Positions 15,744-24,331 of a stretch of 64,000 nucleotides of DNA are shown here, piece by piece. The translations under genes were made by a program, and so were the position numbers. Location of the stretch: positions 5,668,001-5,732,000 of the forward strand of contig CP107851.1 in NCBI GenBank assembly GCA_036013505.1. Direction: 5' to 3'. The stretch is from Streptomyces sp. NBC_00510 (GTDB taxonomy: Bacteria > Actinomycetota > Actinomycetes > Streptomycetales > Streptomycetaceae). The first letter of the stretch is position 1; each line of letters begins with the position of its first letter. Below the pieces are notes generated by a model. The model was not told the DNA's origin and did not search any database. It was given only the letters and a program-made list of their open reading frames with translations.

Positions 15744-15947
15744 TCAGCCGCGGACGATGTTCTCCGCCTGCGGGCCCTTCTGCCCCTGCGTCACGTCGAA
15801 GGTGACGTGCTCACCCTCCGCGAGCTCGCGGTAGCCGTTGCCGGCGATGTTCGAGTAGTGGGCGAACACGTCCGGCCCTCCCCCGTCCTGTTCGATGAAG
15901 CCGAAGCCCTTCTCCGCGTTGAACCACTTCACGACGCCAGATGCCAC
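15744..15947 (-). CDS. Cold-shock domain protein (CspA family)
   Basis: The 67-residue protein is a single OB-fold cold-shock domain that binds single-stranded RNA/DNA. RNP1 is seen as KGFGFIEQ and RNP2 as VFAHYS; the N-terminal ASGVVKWFNAEKG is typical. The GTG at 15947 is chosen over an upstream ATG because the family begins here and GAAGGA lies 8 bases before it. A structured leader lies upstream, including a 9-bp hairpin at 15977-15995. Confidence 0.96.
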   Translation of the reverse strand: MASGVVKWFNAEKGFGFIEQDGGGPDVFAHYSNIAGNGYRELAEGEHVTFDVTQGQKGPQAENIVRG

Positions 15948-16202
15948 GGTGTTCGTCCTTCGCATGCTGCTGCTGCGGCGCGCCCAGGGCGCGCCGGCGG
16001 ACCCTCGATTCCGGGCCGCCGCTCCTTGCTTACCCGATGATGCGCTGCCTCCGCCAGCGAATACGCCTGCATCGGCGCAGGTGTCTTCGCGGGCCGTGTG
16101 CTCCCCGGCGGCGAGGAGCCCGAGCCGAGGGTTCCGAACGGGCGTTCATGGAGCGCGCCTTCGCAGGGCCAGGCGCTCGCGGCGAGTGTTGGCGGGGCCG
16201 AC
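15948..16202. other. Divergent leader region of the cold-shock and PadR genes
   Basis: No gene is supported here. A perfect 9-bp stem (GGCGCGCCC, one base, GGGCGCGCC) at 15977-15995 lies in the cold-shock mRNA leader, about 15 bases before its ribosome binding site. Cold-shock genes are often controlled by structured leaders, but I cannot show that here. Confidence 0.4.
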
Positions 16203-16226
16203 ATACTTGGTATATATACTCGGTAT
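16203..16226. promoter_or_regulatory. PadR-type operator overlapping the padR start codon
   Basis: Two copies of ATAC-N3-GTAT (16203-16213 and 16216-16226) stand in tandem with 2 bases between. The second overlaps the ATG. TATACT at 16215-16220 is also a good -10 hexamer for transcription starting at or near the ATG. This fits autorepression. Confidence 0.6.
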
Positions 16227-16851
16227 GTCGATCCGTCACGGGCTGCTCGCCCTGCTGGAGCACGGGCCTCGCTACGGGGCCCGGCTGCGCGCCGAGTTCG
16301 AGAGTCGCACCGGTGCGACCTGGTCCCTCAACGTCGGCCAGGTCTACACGACCCTGAACCGGCTGGAGCGCGACGGGCTGGTCGCGCAGGACGGTGAGGA
16401 CGGCTCGGGCCACGCGCTCTACCGCATCACCGAGGCGGGACACGCGGAGCTCGGCTCCTGGTACCGCAGCCCCGTCGACCGCAGCAACCCGCCCCGCGAC
16501 GAACTCGCGATCAAACTCGCCATGGCGGTGAGCGCGCCGGGGGTCGACGTCCGGGACGTCATCCAGCTGCAGAGGCACCACACCCTGCGGGCGATGCAGG
16601 ACTACACCCGGCTCAAGGCCCGGACCCCGGAGCCGCCGTCGGACCGGCCGGAGGAAGTGGCCTGGGCGCTCGTCCTGGAGCAGCTCATCTTCCAGATCGA
16701 GGCCGAGGCGCGCTGGCTCGACCACTGCGAGGCGCGGCTGGTCAGGGTGGCGGCGGCCGCCCGGGCCCGGCAGGCGGAGGCGGATCCCGGGCGGGAGGCC
16801 GCGGACGACGGCACCCCCCGGGGCGGCCGCCGCCGCGCATCGCGTCCCTAG
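16225..16851 (+). CDS. PadR-family transcriptional regulator
   Basis: The 208-residue protein has the PadR winged helix in residues 1-90 (GLLALLEHGPRYGARLRAEFE, VYTTLNRLERDGLV) and a helical C-terminal dimerisation region. The start at ATG 16225 agrees with the usual family N-terminus, but no Shine-Dalgarno is visible, so the message may be leaderless. It precedes an ABC exporter on the same strand by about 80 bases; PadR regulators usually repress such neighbours. Confidence 0.92.
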   Translation: MSIRHGLLALLEHGPRYGARLRAEFESRTGATWSLNVGQVYTTLNRLERDGLVAQDGEDGSGHALYRITEAGHAELGSWYRSPVDRSNPPRDELAIKLAMAVSAPGVDVRDVIQLQRHHTLRAMQDYTRLKARTPEPPSDRPEEVAWALVLEQLIFQIEAEARWLDHCEARLVRVAAAARARQAEADPGREAADDGTPRGGRRRASRP

Positions 16852-16932
16852 CCCCGCCGCCGACCACCGCGCCCCGGATGTGCCCCCCCACGGCCTACCG
16901 AGGCACCCGTACGCCCTTCGAAGAGGACCGCC

Positions 16933-17673
16933 TTGTCCCTGCTCGCCACCCAACCCCTCCTGCGCATACGCGACCTGACACGGACGCACGGCAGCGGAGC
17001 CACCGAGGTGCACGCCCTGCGCGGAGTCGACCTCGACGTCCACGCGGGCGAACTCGTCGCCGTCATGGGACCGTCCGGCTCCGGCAAGTCCACCCTGCTC
17101 GCGATCGCGGGCGGTCTGGACGCACCGACGTCCGGCAGTGTGACGGTGGAGGACACCGAGCTCACCACCGCGGGCCCCAGGGAGCTCGCGGCACTGCGCC
17201 GACGCCGTATCGGCTACGTCTTCCAGGACTACAACCTCATCCCCGCTCTCACGGCCGCCGAGAACATCGCCCTCCCCCGCGAACTGGACGGCGTCCCGGT
17301 GCGCCGGGCGCGCAAGGAGGCCGTCGCCGCCCTGCGCGACGTCGGGCTGGAGCACCTGGCGGACCGCTTCCCGGACGAGATGTCCGGCGGCCAGCAGCAG
17401 CGCGTCGCCATCGCCCGGGCGCTCGTCGGGGAGCGCCGTCTGCTGCTCGCCGACGAGCCGACGGGCGCGCTGGACTCGGAGACGGGCGACTGCGTGCTCG
17501 CCCTGCTCCGCAGGAGGTGCGACGCCGGAGCGGCCGGCGTGCTGGTGACCCACGAGCCGCGGCTCGCCGCCTGGGCGGACCGGATGGTCTTCCTGCGGGA
17601 CGGCACCGTCGTCGACGAGACCAGGAGGACGCACGCGGAGGAGCTGCTCACGGAGGGGACGGCAGGCCGGTGA
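16933..17673 (+). CDS. ABC transporter ATP-binding protein (MacB/LolD type)
   Basis: A 246-residue ATPase for the permease that follows. Walker A is GPSGSGKST, the Q loop is in FQDYNLIP, the signature is MSGGQQQRVAIARAL, and Walker B is LLLADEPTG. The TTG at 16933 has GAGGA before it. The stop overlaps the GTG start of the permease in a GTGA arrangement. Substrates of this class are often peptides, antibiotics or lipids; unknown here. Confidence 0.95.
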   Translation: MSLLATQPLLRIRDLTRTHGSGATEVHALRGVDLDVHAGELVAVMGPSGSGKSTLLAIAGGLDAPTSGSVTVEDTELTTAGPRELAALRRRRIGYVFQDYNLIPALTAAENIALPRELDGVPVRRARKEAVAALRDVGLEHLADRFPDEMSGGQQQRVAIARALVGERRLLLADEPTGALDSETGDCVLALLRRRCDAGAAGVLVTHEPRLAAWADRMVFLRDGTVVDETRRTHAEELLTEGTAGR

Positions 17674-20531
17674 CCGCCCGAGTCCACGCCTGGCGGGCGG
17701 CGCTGCGGATCGCCGGCCGGGACGCCCGGCGGACCCCGGGCCGCACCCTGCTCGTCGTCGTCATGCTCGCAGTGCCCGTCTTGGGGGCGTCCGCCGCCGA
17801 CGTGACGCTGCGCAGCTCGCAGCTCTCGCCGGAGCAGCAACTGGACCGCACCCTCGGCCAGGCGGACGCCGAACTCCGCTACCCGCGCTTCGGCCCCGTC
17901 CTCCAAGGGCCCGACCCCGACGACGTCGCTGTGGACCGCACGCCCGTCGAGGGGGTGACGGGCGGCGCGGCCGACGAGCCGACCGGCGCACCGTCCCCGG
18001 CCGTCGCCGCGCCCGTCCTCGCGCGGGCCGTGCCGGCGCACGCCCGGACGCTCGAAGAGATCACCGGCGTCGCCAAGGTGCGGACGGGACACGGCACGTT
18101 GAACGCGGACGTCCTCGAGCTCAGGACCGCCGACCCGATGACCCGCGGCATCATCACGCTCAAGCGGGGCCGCTACCCGGTCCGCCCCGACGAGGTCGCG
18201 GTGACCGCCCACTTGCTGGAGGTGAGCGGCCTGCGGGTGGGTTCACGGCTCACCGTGCGGGACCTCACCCGCCCCTACCGCATCGTCGGCGCCTACGAAC
18301 GTCCCGGGGACCTGACCGCGGACGAGGTCAACGCCCTGCCCGGAACGCTGCTCGCGCCCTACGGCCGGATGCTCGCGGCGGCCGGCACGCCGCCGCTCGA
18401 ACCGCCGACCGAGACCCTCCTGGTGGCGGTGCCCGGCGGGTACGGCTGGGCCATGGTGAAGGAGGCGAACACCCGGGGCGTGACGGTGCTCTCGCGGGAC
18501 GTCACCCTGCATCCGCCGGCCCGCGCCGACGTGCCGCTGTACCGGGAGCACCCGGAGCTGCCCAGGCCCCGGCCGGTGTCCCCGCGGGCCACCCAGGCGG
18601 CGACCGCCGTCGCCCTGGCGCTCGCGGAGGTCTGCCTGCTCACCGGGGCCGCGTTCGCCGTCGGCGCCCAGCGTTCACGCCGGCAGTTCGGTCTCGTCGG
18701 CGCGGGCGGCGGCGAGGCCAGGGACATCAGGGCCGTCGTCCTCGGCGGCGGTCTGGTCGCCGGGGTAGTCGCGGCCGCGGGGGGAAGCGTCCTCGGTCTC
18801 GGCCTGGCCGCGGCCCTGCGCCCCGTGCTGGAGGAGTGGGGCGGCGCGCGGTTCGGAGGTCTCGACCTGCGCCCGCTCGACCTGCTCGGCATCGCGCTCC
18901 TGGCCGTGCTCGCGGGTCTGGTGGCCGCGGCCGTGCCCGCCGCCGCGGCGGCGCGGCAGCCGGTCCTGGCCGCGCTCACCGGTCGCAAGGGGGTACGGCG
19001 CTCCGGAAGGCGGCTCCTCGTCGCGGGACTGGCCGCGTTCCTGCTCGGGACCGCGATCGCGCTGTTCGGGGCGATGAAGACCGAGTGGAAGGTCGTCGTC
19101 GCGGTGGGCAGTGTCATCGCCGAGACCGGCGTCGTCGCGATGACCCCGACGTTCATGGGCGTCGCCGGCCGGCTCGGGCGCCGGTGGGGCCTGTCGCCGC
19201 GCCTGGCGCTGCGGGACGCCGCACGCAATCGCGCGCGCACCGCCCCCGCCGTCGCGGCCGTGCTCGCCGCCGTCGCCGGCACCGTGACCGTCGCGGCCTA
19301 CACCGGCAGCACGGCCGCCCAGAAGCGCGCGGAGTACGAGGCATGGCTGCCCACCGGAGCCGTCTCGGTGACGGTGGACGAGGACCGCGGCCGCGACGCC
19401 CCGGCTGCCAGGAGCGCCGTCGCCCGGCACCTGCCCGTCGGCGTCGAGGCGGACGTGGACCAGTTGTTCACCGGCCGTGCCGGCTGCGACGAGGACGGGA
19501 TGTGCGGTCACGTGGACGTCCTGAGGCCTCCCGCCAAGGAGTGCCCGCTGTACGACATGGGCCCGTCGAACCCGTTGTCCTCCCTGCCCCGTGCCCAGCT
19601 CAGGGCGCTGGCCTATGACTGGCGCTGCACGTTCAACCGGGTGGGCATGACGACTCCCAGCGGTGTCCTGGTCGGCGACGCGAAACTGCTGACGGTGCTC
19701 GGCGTCGACGACCCCGGGGCGGTGGCGGCCCTGGCGCACGGGCGGGCCGTCTCCCTCGACCGCCGCAACGTCGACGCCCACGGCCGGGTCGCCGTCCGGC
19801 TGGTCACCGACGACCTGGCGGCGAACGCCGCCGAAGCACGGGGGAAGGAGCCGCCGGGCAGGGTCGTCGAATTCCCCGTCCACCAGGTTCCCGGCAGCCC
19901 GCGCAACTACGGCGTGGACGTGGTCGTACCCCGGGCGGCGGCCAGGTCGGCGCACGTCGGGACGGTGCCGTTCGGCGCCTACTTCACCACCACGCACCCG
20001 CCGACCGACACGCAGCGGCAGACGACGCAGCAGGCCCTCGACGACACCGGAGCCGACGTCCGGTTCCATCTGGAGGAGGGCCCCGACGACCCGGCCGACG
20101 TCGTGCCGCTGGCGCTGGGGATCTTCGCCGCGGTCATCACACTCGGCGCCGCCGGAACCGCGACCGGCCTGTCACGCGCCGACGCCGAGACCGACCTGGC
20201 CACGCTCGCCGCGGTCGGCGCGCCGCCCGGGATCCGCCGACTGCTCAGCGCCTTCCAATGCGCCGTCGTGGCCGCCACAGGCGTGGTGCTGGGCGCCGTG
20301 ACCGGGATCGTCCCGGCCATCGGCCTCCGCCTGGTCGACCGGCGCATCATGCTGGCCTTCCACCAACGGCAGCTCGACGAGGGCACCGCGCCCCGGATCA
20401 CCGAGCACGTGCTCATCGTGGTCCCCTGGGGGCTGCTGGCCGCCTTGCTCATCGCGGTGCCGGTGGTGGCCGCCTGCCTGGCGGCACTGGCCACCTCGTC
20501 GAGACCCACGACCACGCGCAGGGCCGCGTAG
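17670..20531 (+). CDS. FtsX-like ABC transporter permease
   Basis: The 953-residue permease begins at GTG 17670, inside the GTGA overlap with the ATPase stop. It has an N-terminal membrane anchor (TLLVVVMLAVPVLGAS), a large extracellular region, a first FtsX-type group of helices (about residues 305-430), a second anchor near 450 and a second FtsX group near the C-terminus (about 810-945). This is the usual doubled actinobacterial form. It probably works with the ATPase under control of the PadR regulator. Confidence 0.93.
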   Translation: MTARVHAWRAALRIAGRDARRTPGRTLLVVVMLAVPVLGASAADVTLRSSQLSPEQQLDRTLGQADAELRYPRFGPVLQGPDPDDVAVDRTPVEGVTGGAADEPTGAPSPAVAAPVLARAVPAHARTLEEITGVAKVRTGHGTLNADVLELRTADPMTRGIITLKRGRYPVRPDEVAVTAHLLEVSGLRVGSRLTVRDLTRPYRIVGAYERPGDLTADEVNALPGTLLAPYGRMLAAAGTPPLEPPTETLLVAVPGGYGWAMVKEANTRGVTVLSRDVTLHPPARADVPLYREHPELPRPRPVSPRATQAATAVALALAEVCLLTGAAFAVGAQRSRRQFGLVGAGGGEARDIRAVVLGGGLVAGVVAAAGGSVLGLGLAAALRPVLEEWGGARFGGLDLRPLDLLGIALLAVLAGLVAAAVPAAAAARQPVLAALTGRKGVRRSGRRLLVAGLAAFLLGTAIALFGAMKTEWKVVVAVGSVIAETGVVAMTPTFMGVAGRLGRRWGLSPRLALRDAARNRARTAPAVAAVLAAVAGTVTVAAYTGSTAAQKRAEYEAWLPTGAVSVTVDEDRGRDAPAARSAVARHLPVGVEADVDQLFTGRAGCDEDGMCGHVDVLRPPAKECPLYDMGPSNPLSSLPRAQLRALAYDWRCTFNRVGMTTPSGVLVGDAKLLTVLGVDDPGAVAALAHGRAVSLDRRNVDAHGRVAVRLVTDDLAANAAEARGKEPPGRVVEFPVHQVPGSPRNYGVDVVVPRAAARSAHVGTVPFGAYFTTTHPPTDTQRQTTQQALDDTGADVRFHLEEGPDDPADVVPLALGIFAAVITLGAAGTATGLSRADAETDLATLAAVGAPPGIRRLLSAFQCAVVAATGVVLGAVTGIVPAIGLRLVDRRIMLAFHQRQLDEGTAPRITEHVLIVVPWGLLAALLIAVPVVAACLAALATSSRPTTTRRAA

Positions 20532-20603
20532 GGCACTCCTGCCGGATGCCCGGCCGCGGGAAATGGGCTGGCCTTCGGCGGGGTTCGGGGGGAGCATGCG
20601 GCG

Positions 20604-21347
20604 GTGAGGATTTCGGGGCCGCCGGACGGCGAGGTGGAGGTGCCCGCGCCGATCGGGGCGCTGGCGGGGGAGCGGACGCCGCTGCCCGTGTGGCGGAACG
20701 AGGCGGGCGGGGTGACGTTCCGGCTGGGGGCGGGGGAGGACCGGCGGTTCGCCAAGTGGGCGCCGGCGGGCTCGGGGCTGGATCTGCGGGCCGAGGCGGA
20801 GCGCCTGGAGTGGGCGGGCCGTTTCACGCCCGTGCCGCCCGTCCTGGAGCACGGGGCGGACGGGGACGGGGCCTGGCTGGTGACGCGCGGGCTGCCCGGG
20901 GAGAGTGCCGTCAGCCCGCGCTGGACGGCGGATCCCGCCACCGCGGTGCGCGCGCTGGGCGCCGGGCTGCGCGCGTTGCACGAGCGGCTGCCCGTGGACC
21001 GCTGCCCGTACGACTGGTCCGTCGGCACCCGCTTGGAACGCGCCCGGCGGTCGGGCAGGGACGTGCCGGGGGACCTGCCGCCGGCGCCGCCCGTCGAGCG
21101 GCTCGTGGTGTGCCACGGCGACCCCTGCGCGCCCAACACGCTGCTGGGGGACGACGGCACCTGGTCGGGCCACGTCGACATGGGCGCCCTCGGGGTGGCC
21201 GACCGCTGGGCCGATCTGGCCGTCGCCACCTGGAGCACCGAGTGGAACTACGGCCCCGGCTGGGAGGACGCGCTCCTGGACGCGTACGGCATCGCCCCCG
21301 ACCCGGAACGGACCGCCTTCTACCGGCGGCTGTGGAGCGTCACCTGA
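20604..21347 (+). CDS. Aminoglycoside 3'-phosphotransferase-like kinase
   Basis: The 247-residue protein has an APH-fold kinase core. The catalytic loop is HGDPCAPNTLL and the metal-binding DMG lies in HVDMGALGVADRWADLA, both close to APH(3') enzymes. The N-terminal lobe has FAKWAP with the expected Lys. It could phosphorylate an aminoglycoside or another small alcohol; resistance is not proven. The start is GTG 20604 with a GGGGGAG before it. The gene stands alone after the ABC cassette. Confidence 0.85.
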   Translation: MRISGPPDGEVEVPAPIGALAGERTPLPVWRNEAGGVTFRLGAGEDRRFAKWAPAGSGLDLRAEAERLEWAGRFTPVPPVLEHGADGDGAWLVTRGLPGESAVSPRWTADPATAVRALGAGLRALHERLPVDRCPYDWSVGTRLERARRSGRDVPGDLPPAPPVERLVVCHGDPCAPNTLLGDDGTWSGHVDMGALGVADRWADLAVATWSTEWNYGPGWEDALLDAYGIAPDPERTAFYRRLWSVT

Positions 21348-21422
21348 CCGGTGACCCCGGGCGGGTGGAGGTGGCACGATCGGGGCGGAAGCGCGAGCGC
21401 GAGCGTGAGGGGGCGGGGCACG

Positions 21423-22142
21423 ATGGCCATCAGTCTGGAGAAGGTGCAGGCGGCGGCGCCCGGGCTGGTGAGCCTGTACAAGGGTGCCCGGGTGTCGCTG
21501 GAGAAGGCCGGGGTCGCGGGGGAACGGGCCGCGGTGTACCTGGTGCTGGACCGGTCCGGCAGCATGCGGCGGCACTACCGGGACGGCACGGTGCAGCGGC
21601 TGGCCGAGCAGGCCCTGGGGCTCGCGGCGAACCTCGACGACGACGGGGTCGTGCCGGTGGTCTTCTTCTCCACCGAGGTGGACGGCGTCGCCGAGATCGG
21701 CCTCGACGGCTACGAGGGGCGGATCAATGCGCTCCACGACAGCTACGGCCACATGGGCCGCACCAACTACCACCTGGCGATGCAGGCGGTGATCGACCAC
21801 TACCGGGCGTCCGGCGCGACGCAGCCCGCGTTCGTCATCTTCCAGACGGACGGCGGCCCTTCCTCACGCACGGCCGCCGAGCGGCTGCTCTGCTCCGCGG
21901 CCGGGTTGCCGCTCTTCTGGCAGTTCGTCGGCTTCGGGGACCCGGCGGGCAAGGACTTCGACTTCCTGCGCAAGCTGGACGAACTCCCGGTGCCCGCCAA
22001 GCGGGTGGTGGACAACGCCGGTTTCCACGCCGCCGGGGAGGAGCCCGCGGCGGCGTCGGACGCCGAGCTGTACGCGGCGCTGATGGAGGAGTTCCCGCAG
22101 TGGCTGGCGGCGGCGCGGGCGGCGGGCGTCATCCGGGGCTGA
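21423..22142 (+). CDS. VWA-domain protein (TerF/TerY-like)
   Basis: The 239-residue protein is nearly all a von Willebrand factor A domain. The metal-ion site is DRSGSM (residues about 43-48), with the Thr in GRTNYH and the Asp in QTDGGPS completing it. Homologues are linked to tellurite-resistance-type (Ter) systems, but none of those genes are here. The ATG at 21423 is the first start that begins with the conserved ISLEKVQAAAPGLVSLYKGA. Its 3' end overlaps the convergent neighbour by 14 bases. Confidence 0.88.
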   Translation: MAISLEKVQAAAPGLVSLYKGARVSLEKAGVAGERAAVYLVLDRSGSMRRHYRDGTVQRLAEQALGLAANLDDDGVVPVVFFSTEVDGVAEIGLDGYEGRINALHDSYGHMGRTNYHLAMQAVIDHYRASGATQPAFVIFQTDGGPSSRTAAERLLCSAAGLPLFWQFVGFGDPAGKDFDFLRKLDELPVPAKRVVDNAGFHAAGEEPAAASDAELYAALMEEFPQWLAAARAAGVIRG

Positions 22143-22713
22143 CGGTCACCTCGGCCAGGCAGACGGCGGGGCCGGCGGCGGGTGCGGCGGCCGCGTCCAC
22201 GAGGCGGTCGAGTTCGGCGGCCGACCCGGGTGCGAGCCGGTAGACGCCCTGGAGGCCGACCGACCGCATCAGACGGCCGTCCTCGACGAACCGCAGCCGG
22301 CGTTCGGCGCGGCGCGAGCGGTAGGTGAGCCGTTCCAGCAGCTCGCCGGGGACGGTGGTGCCGAAGTCGAGCGGGGTGCCGGGCGGGCCGACCAGCACCT
22401 CGGACACGCAACCGCCCTCCAGCGGCGACCAGTCGGGCAGCTTCGCCAGCTCGTCCGCGGCCTCCTCGTACGGGACGATCCGCGCCACCTCCAGGCGGCC
22501 CAGCACATGGAGCCTGGTCCGGTGCACGCGCAGCGGGAAGACGCGGTCGCCGGGCCGTACGCCCGCGAGCCGGAAGCTGGGCAGGGACTGGTGCGGACCG
22601 CCGAACAGGACGCGGAGCGGGCGTCCGGCGTAGCCGCCCCGCGTCAGGTGGCGGCAGAGGTCGTTGGTCCACAGCGTCGTGAAGGACTGCGGGGCGTCGG
22701 ACGGTTCGGACAT
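22129..22713 (-). CDS. Conserved hypothetical protein
   Basis: A 194-residue soluble protein that I do not recognise. It begins SEPSDAPQSFTTLWTNDLCRHLTRGGYAGRPLRVLFGGPHQSLPSF and has a basic middle (LTYRSRRAERRLRFVEDGRLMRSVGLQGVYRL). No signal peptide or membrane segment is seen. Codon use and the strong frame support a real gene. Its last 14 bases overlap the convergent VWA gene. Confidence 0.7.
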   Translation of the reverse strand: MSEPSDAPQSFTTLWTNDLCRHLTRGGYAGRPLRVLFGGPHQSLPSFRLAGVRPGDRVFPLRVHRTRLHVLGRLEVARIVPYEEAADELAKLPDWSPLEGGCVSEVLVGPPGTPLDFGTTVPGELLERLTYRSRRAERRLRFVEDGRLMRSVGLQGVYRLAPGSAAELDRLVDAAAAPAAGPAVCLAEVTVSPG

Positions 22714-22850
22714 GGCGGCCACCGTAGGGGGCGGGACCGACAACGGCCGCGGCCGGGGCGGGGAGCGTGCCGTGTGACCGAGGTCATGGCCGGGCCGGGG
22801 GTGGATCCGCCGCGGGGCGCCCGGGCCGCATGGGATGCTCGGGGCGGTTG

Positions 22851-22864
22851 TTACCCGCTGGTAA
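22851..22864. promoter_or_regulatory. TTACC-N4-GGTAA palindrome upstream of the TTA-codon lipoprotein
   Basis: TTACC, four bases, GGTAA, 58 bases before the lipoprotein ATG. A second copy of the same motif lies at 43939-43952. It resembles a regulator operator; the regulator is unknown. Confidence 0.35.
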
Positions 22865-22922
22865 GTCGCGGGTCGCCCTCTCTGCCGTGCGTACCCCCCA
22901 CCACACGCTCCGAGGACCCTCC

Positions 22923-24278
22923 ATGCGCGCATCCGCCTCCAGGCACGTCCGCTTAGCCGCCGCCGCGGCCGTCTCCCTCCTGCTCGCCGGGTGTTCGGCC
23001 GCCGCCGACCCCCCGGCCGCCACCCCCGCCCAGGCCGCACCGCCGTCCGCCACCGCGCGGGCCGCGGCCGGCGTCCAGGCCGCGCCGTCCCATGACCTCG
23101 CCGTCAAGGCGGCGCCCACGAACACCTCGACCGCCGTCGCCCGGGCCGGCGGCGACGGGCGCGCCCGGCGGGCGGCGCTCAAGGTCGCCTCGTACGACGG
23201 CACGACCCGGCGGGCCGTCATCTCCGCCGCCGAGGCGCCGCGGGCCGGCGACGTGATCGCCAGCGGTCCTGCCCCGGGCGCCCCCGACGGGCTGCTGGCC
23301 GAGGTCACCCGCGTCCTGGAGGACGACGGCACACGGACCCGGGTCGAGACGGCGCCCGCCACGATGAGCGCCCTGCTCGGCCAGGACAAGGCCGAGGGCA
23401 CCGTGCCGGTCGACCCCGCGGAGGTGGACGTCGAGCCCCTGGTGGCGGACGTCGAGGTCTCCCGGGCCACGGCGGGCGGCCGTACGACCGGCCCGGGCGG
23501 TGCCCGGTTGCCCCTGGGCAGCCTGCGCGTGGACGTCGGCGCGGAGGCCGGGGTGCCCGCAGCGGGCCTGCGGGTGTCCGGGTACGTAGAGGTCGCTCCT
23601 GAGGTCGAGTTCTCCTACGACGGCGGTCCGGCGCTCTCGCCCGACGCCGCGTTCCTCGGCCTGTCGGGACGGTGGACCTCCGGCTGGGAGGTGCGTGGCC
23701 GCGCAACCGCGTCCGCGGACGGCGGCCGGCCGCTGCGGGTGCCCTTCGCCAGGCTGCACGCGGACCCGGTCATCCAGGTCGGGCCGGTCCCGGTGGTCGT
23801 CAACCTCGACCTGACCTGCTACCTCCAGGTCGAGGCGGACGGCACGGTGAGCGTCGACGTACGGCAGGACCTCAAGGGCGGCTTCCGGCTCGGCGGCGAC
23901 TACGAGCGGACCGCGGGCTGGCGGCCGGTCACCGCGGCCGACATGACGAGCACCCCGGTCCGCGCCGCGCTGACCGCCACCGGCCGGGTCAAGGCCACGG
24001 TCGGCGCCGAGGCGAGCGTCGGCCTGTACGGGGCCGTGGGCGTCACCGCCGACCTCGCGCCCTACCTGCGCGGCGAGGCCACGGCCGGAGCCGCGTCCCG
24101 GGGCAGCACCGGCTCCGCGGCCCTGGCCTGGAGGCTGTACGGCGGTGTCGACCTCACCGCGGCGCTGCAACTGCGCCTGGGCGTCTTCGGCACCCCGCTC
24201 ATGGAGCAGCGCGTCCCGCTCGGCGCCGTGCACCGCGAATGGCTCCTGGACGACGGGTCCCTCCGGCCCAGGGCCTGA
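22923..24278 (+). CDS. Lipoprotein of unknown function with a TTA codon
   Basis: The 451-residue product has a lipoprotein signal peptide (VRLAAAAAVSLLLAGC) with lipobox LLAGC and so should be anchored outside the membrane. The mature part starts with an Ala/Pro-rich linker and continues as repetitive beta-strand-like segments (about residues 85-430); no catalytic motif is visible. Leu11 is coded by TTA (22953-22955), the only in-frame TTA I found in the window, so translation should depend on the bldA tRNA and be tied to development. A palindrome lies upstream. Function unknown. Confidence 0.85.
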   Translation: MRASASRHVRLAAAAAVSLLLAGCSAAADPPAATPAQAAPPSATARAAAGVQAAPSHDLAVKAAPTNTSTAVARAGGDGRARRAALKVASYDGTTRRAVISAAEAPRAGDVIASGPAPGAPDGLLAEVTRVLEDDGTRTRVETAPATMSALLGQDKAEGTVPVDPAEVDVEPLVADVEVSRATAGGRTTGPGGARLPLGSLRVDVGAEAGVPAAGLRVSGYVEVAPEVEFSYDGGPALSPDAAFLGLSGRWTSGWEVRGRATASADGGRPLRVPFARLHADPVIQVGPVPVVVNLDLTCYLQVEADGTVSVDVRQDLKGGFRLGGDYERTAGWRPVTAADMTSTPVRAALTATGRVKATVGAEASVGLYGAVGVTADLAPYLRGEATAGAASRGSTGSAALAWRLYGGVDLTAALQLRLGVFGTPLMEQRVPLGAVHREWLLDDGSLRPRA

Positions 24279-24331
24279 CTCCGGCCCGATTCCCAGCTCC
24301 GGCCCCCGGATCGCGCCCTCGGATCCGGCGG

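Noticed and set aside
20604..21347. Calling the APH-like gene a true aminoglycoside resistance gene
   Set aside because: The kinase motifs are clear, but intrinsic Streptomyces relatives often have other or unknown substrates.
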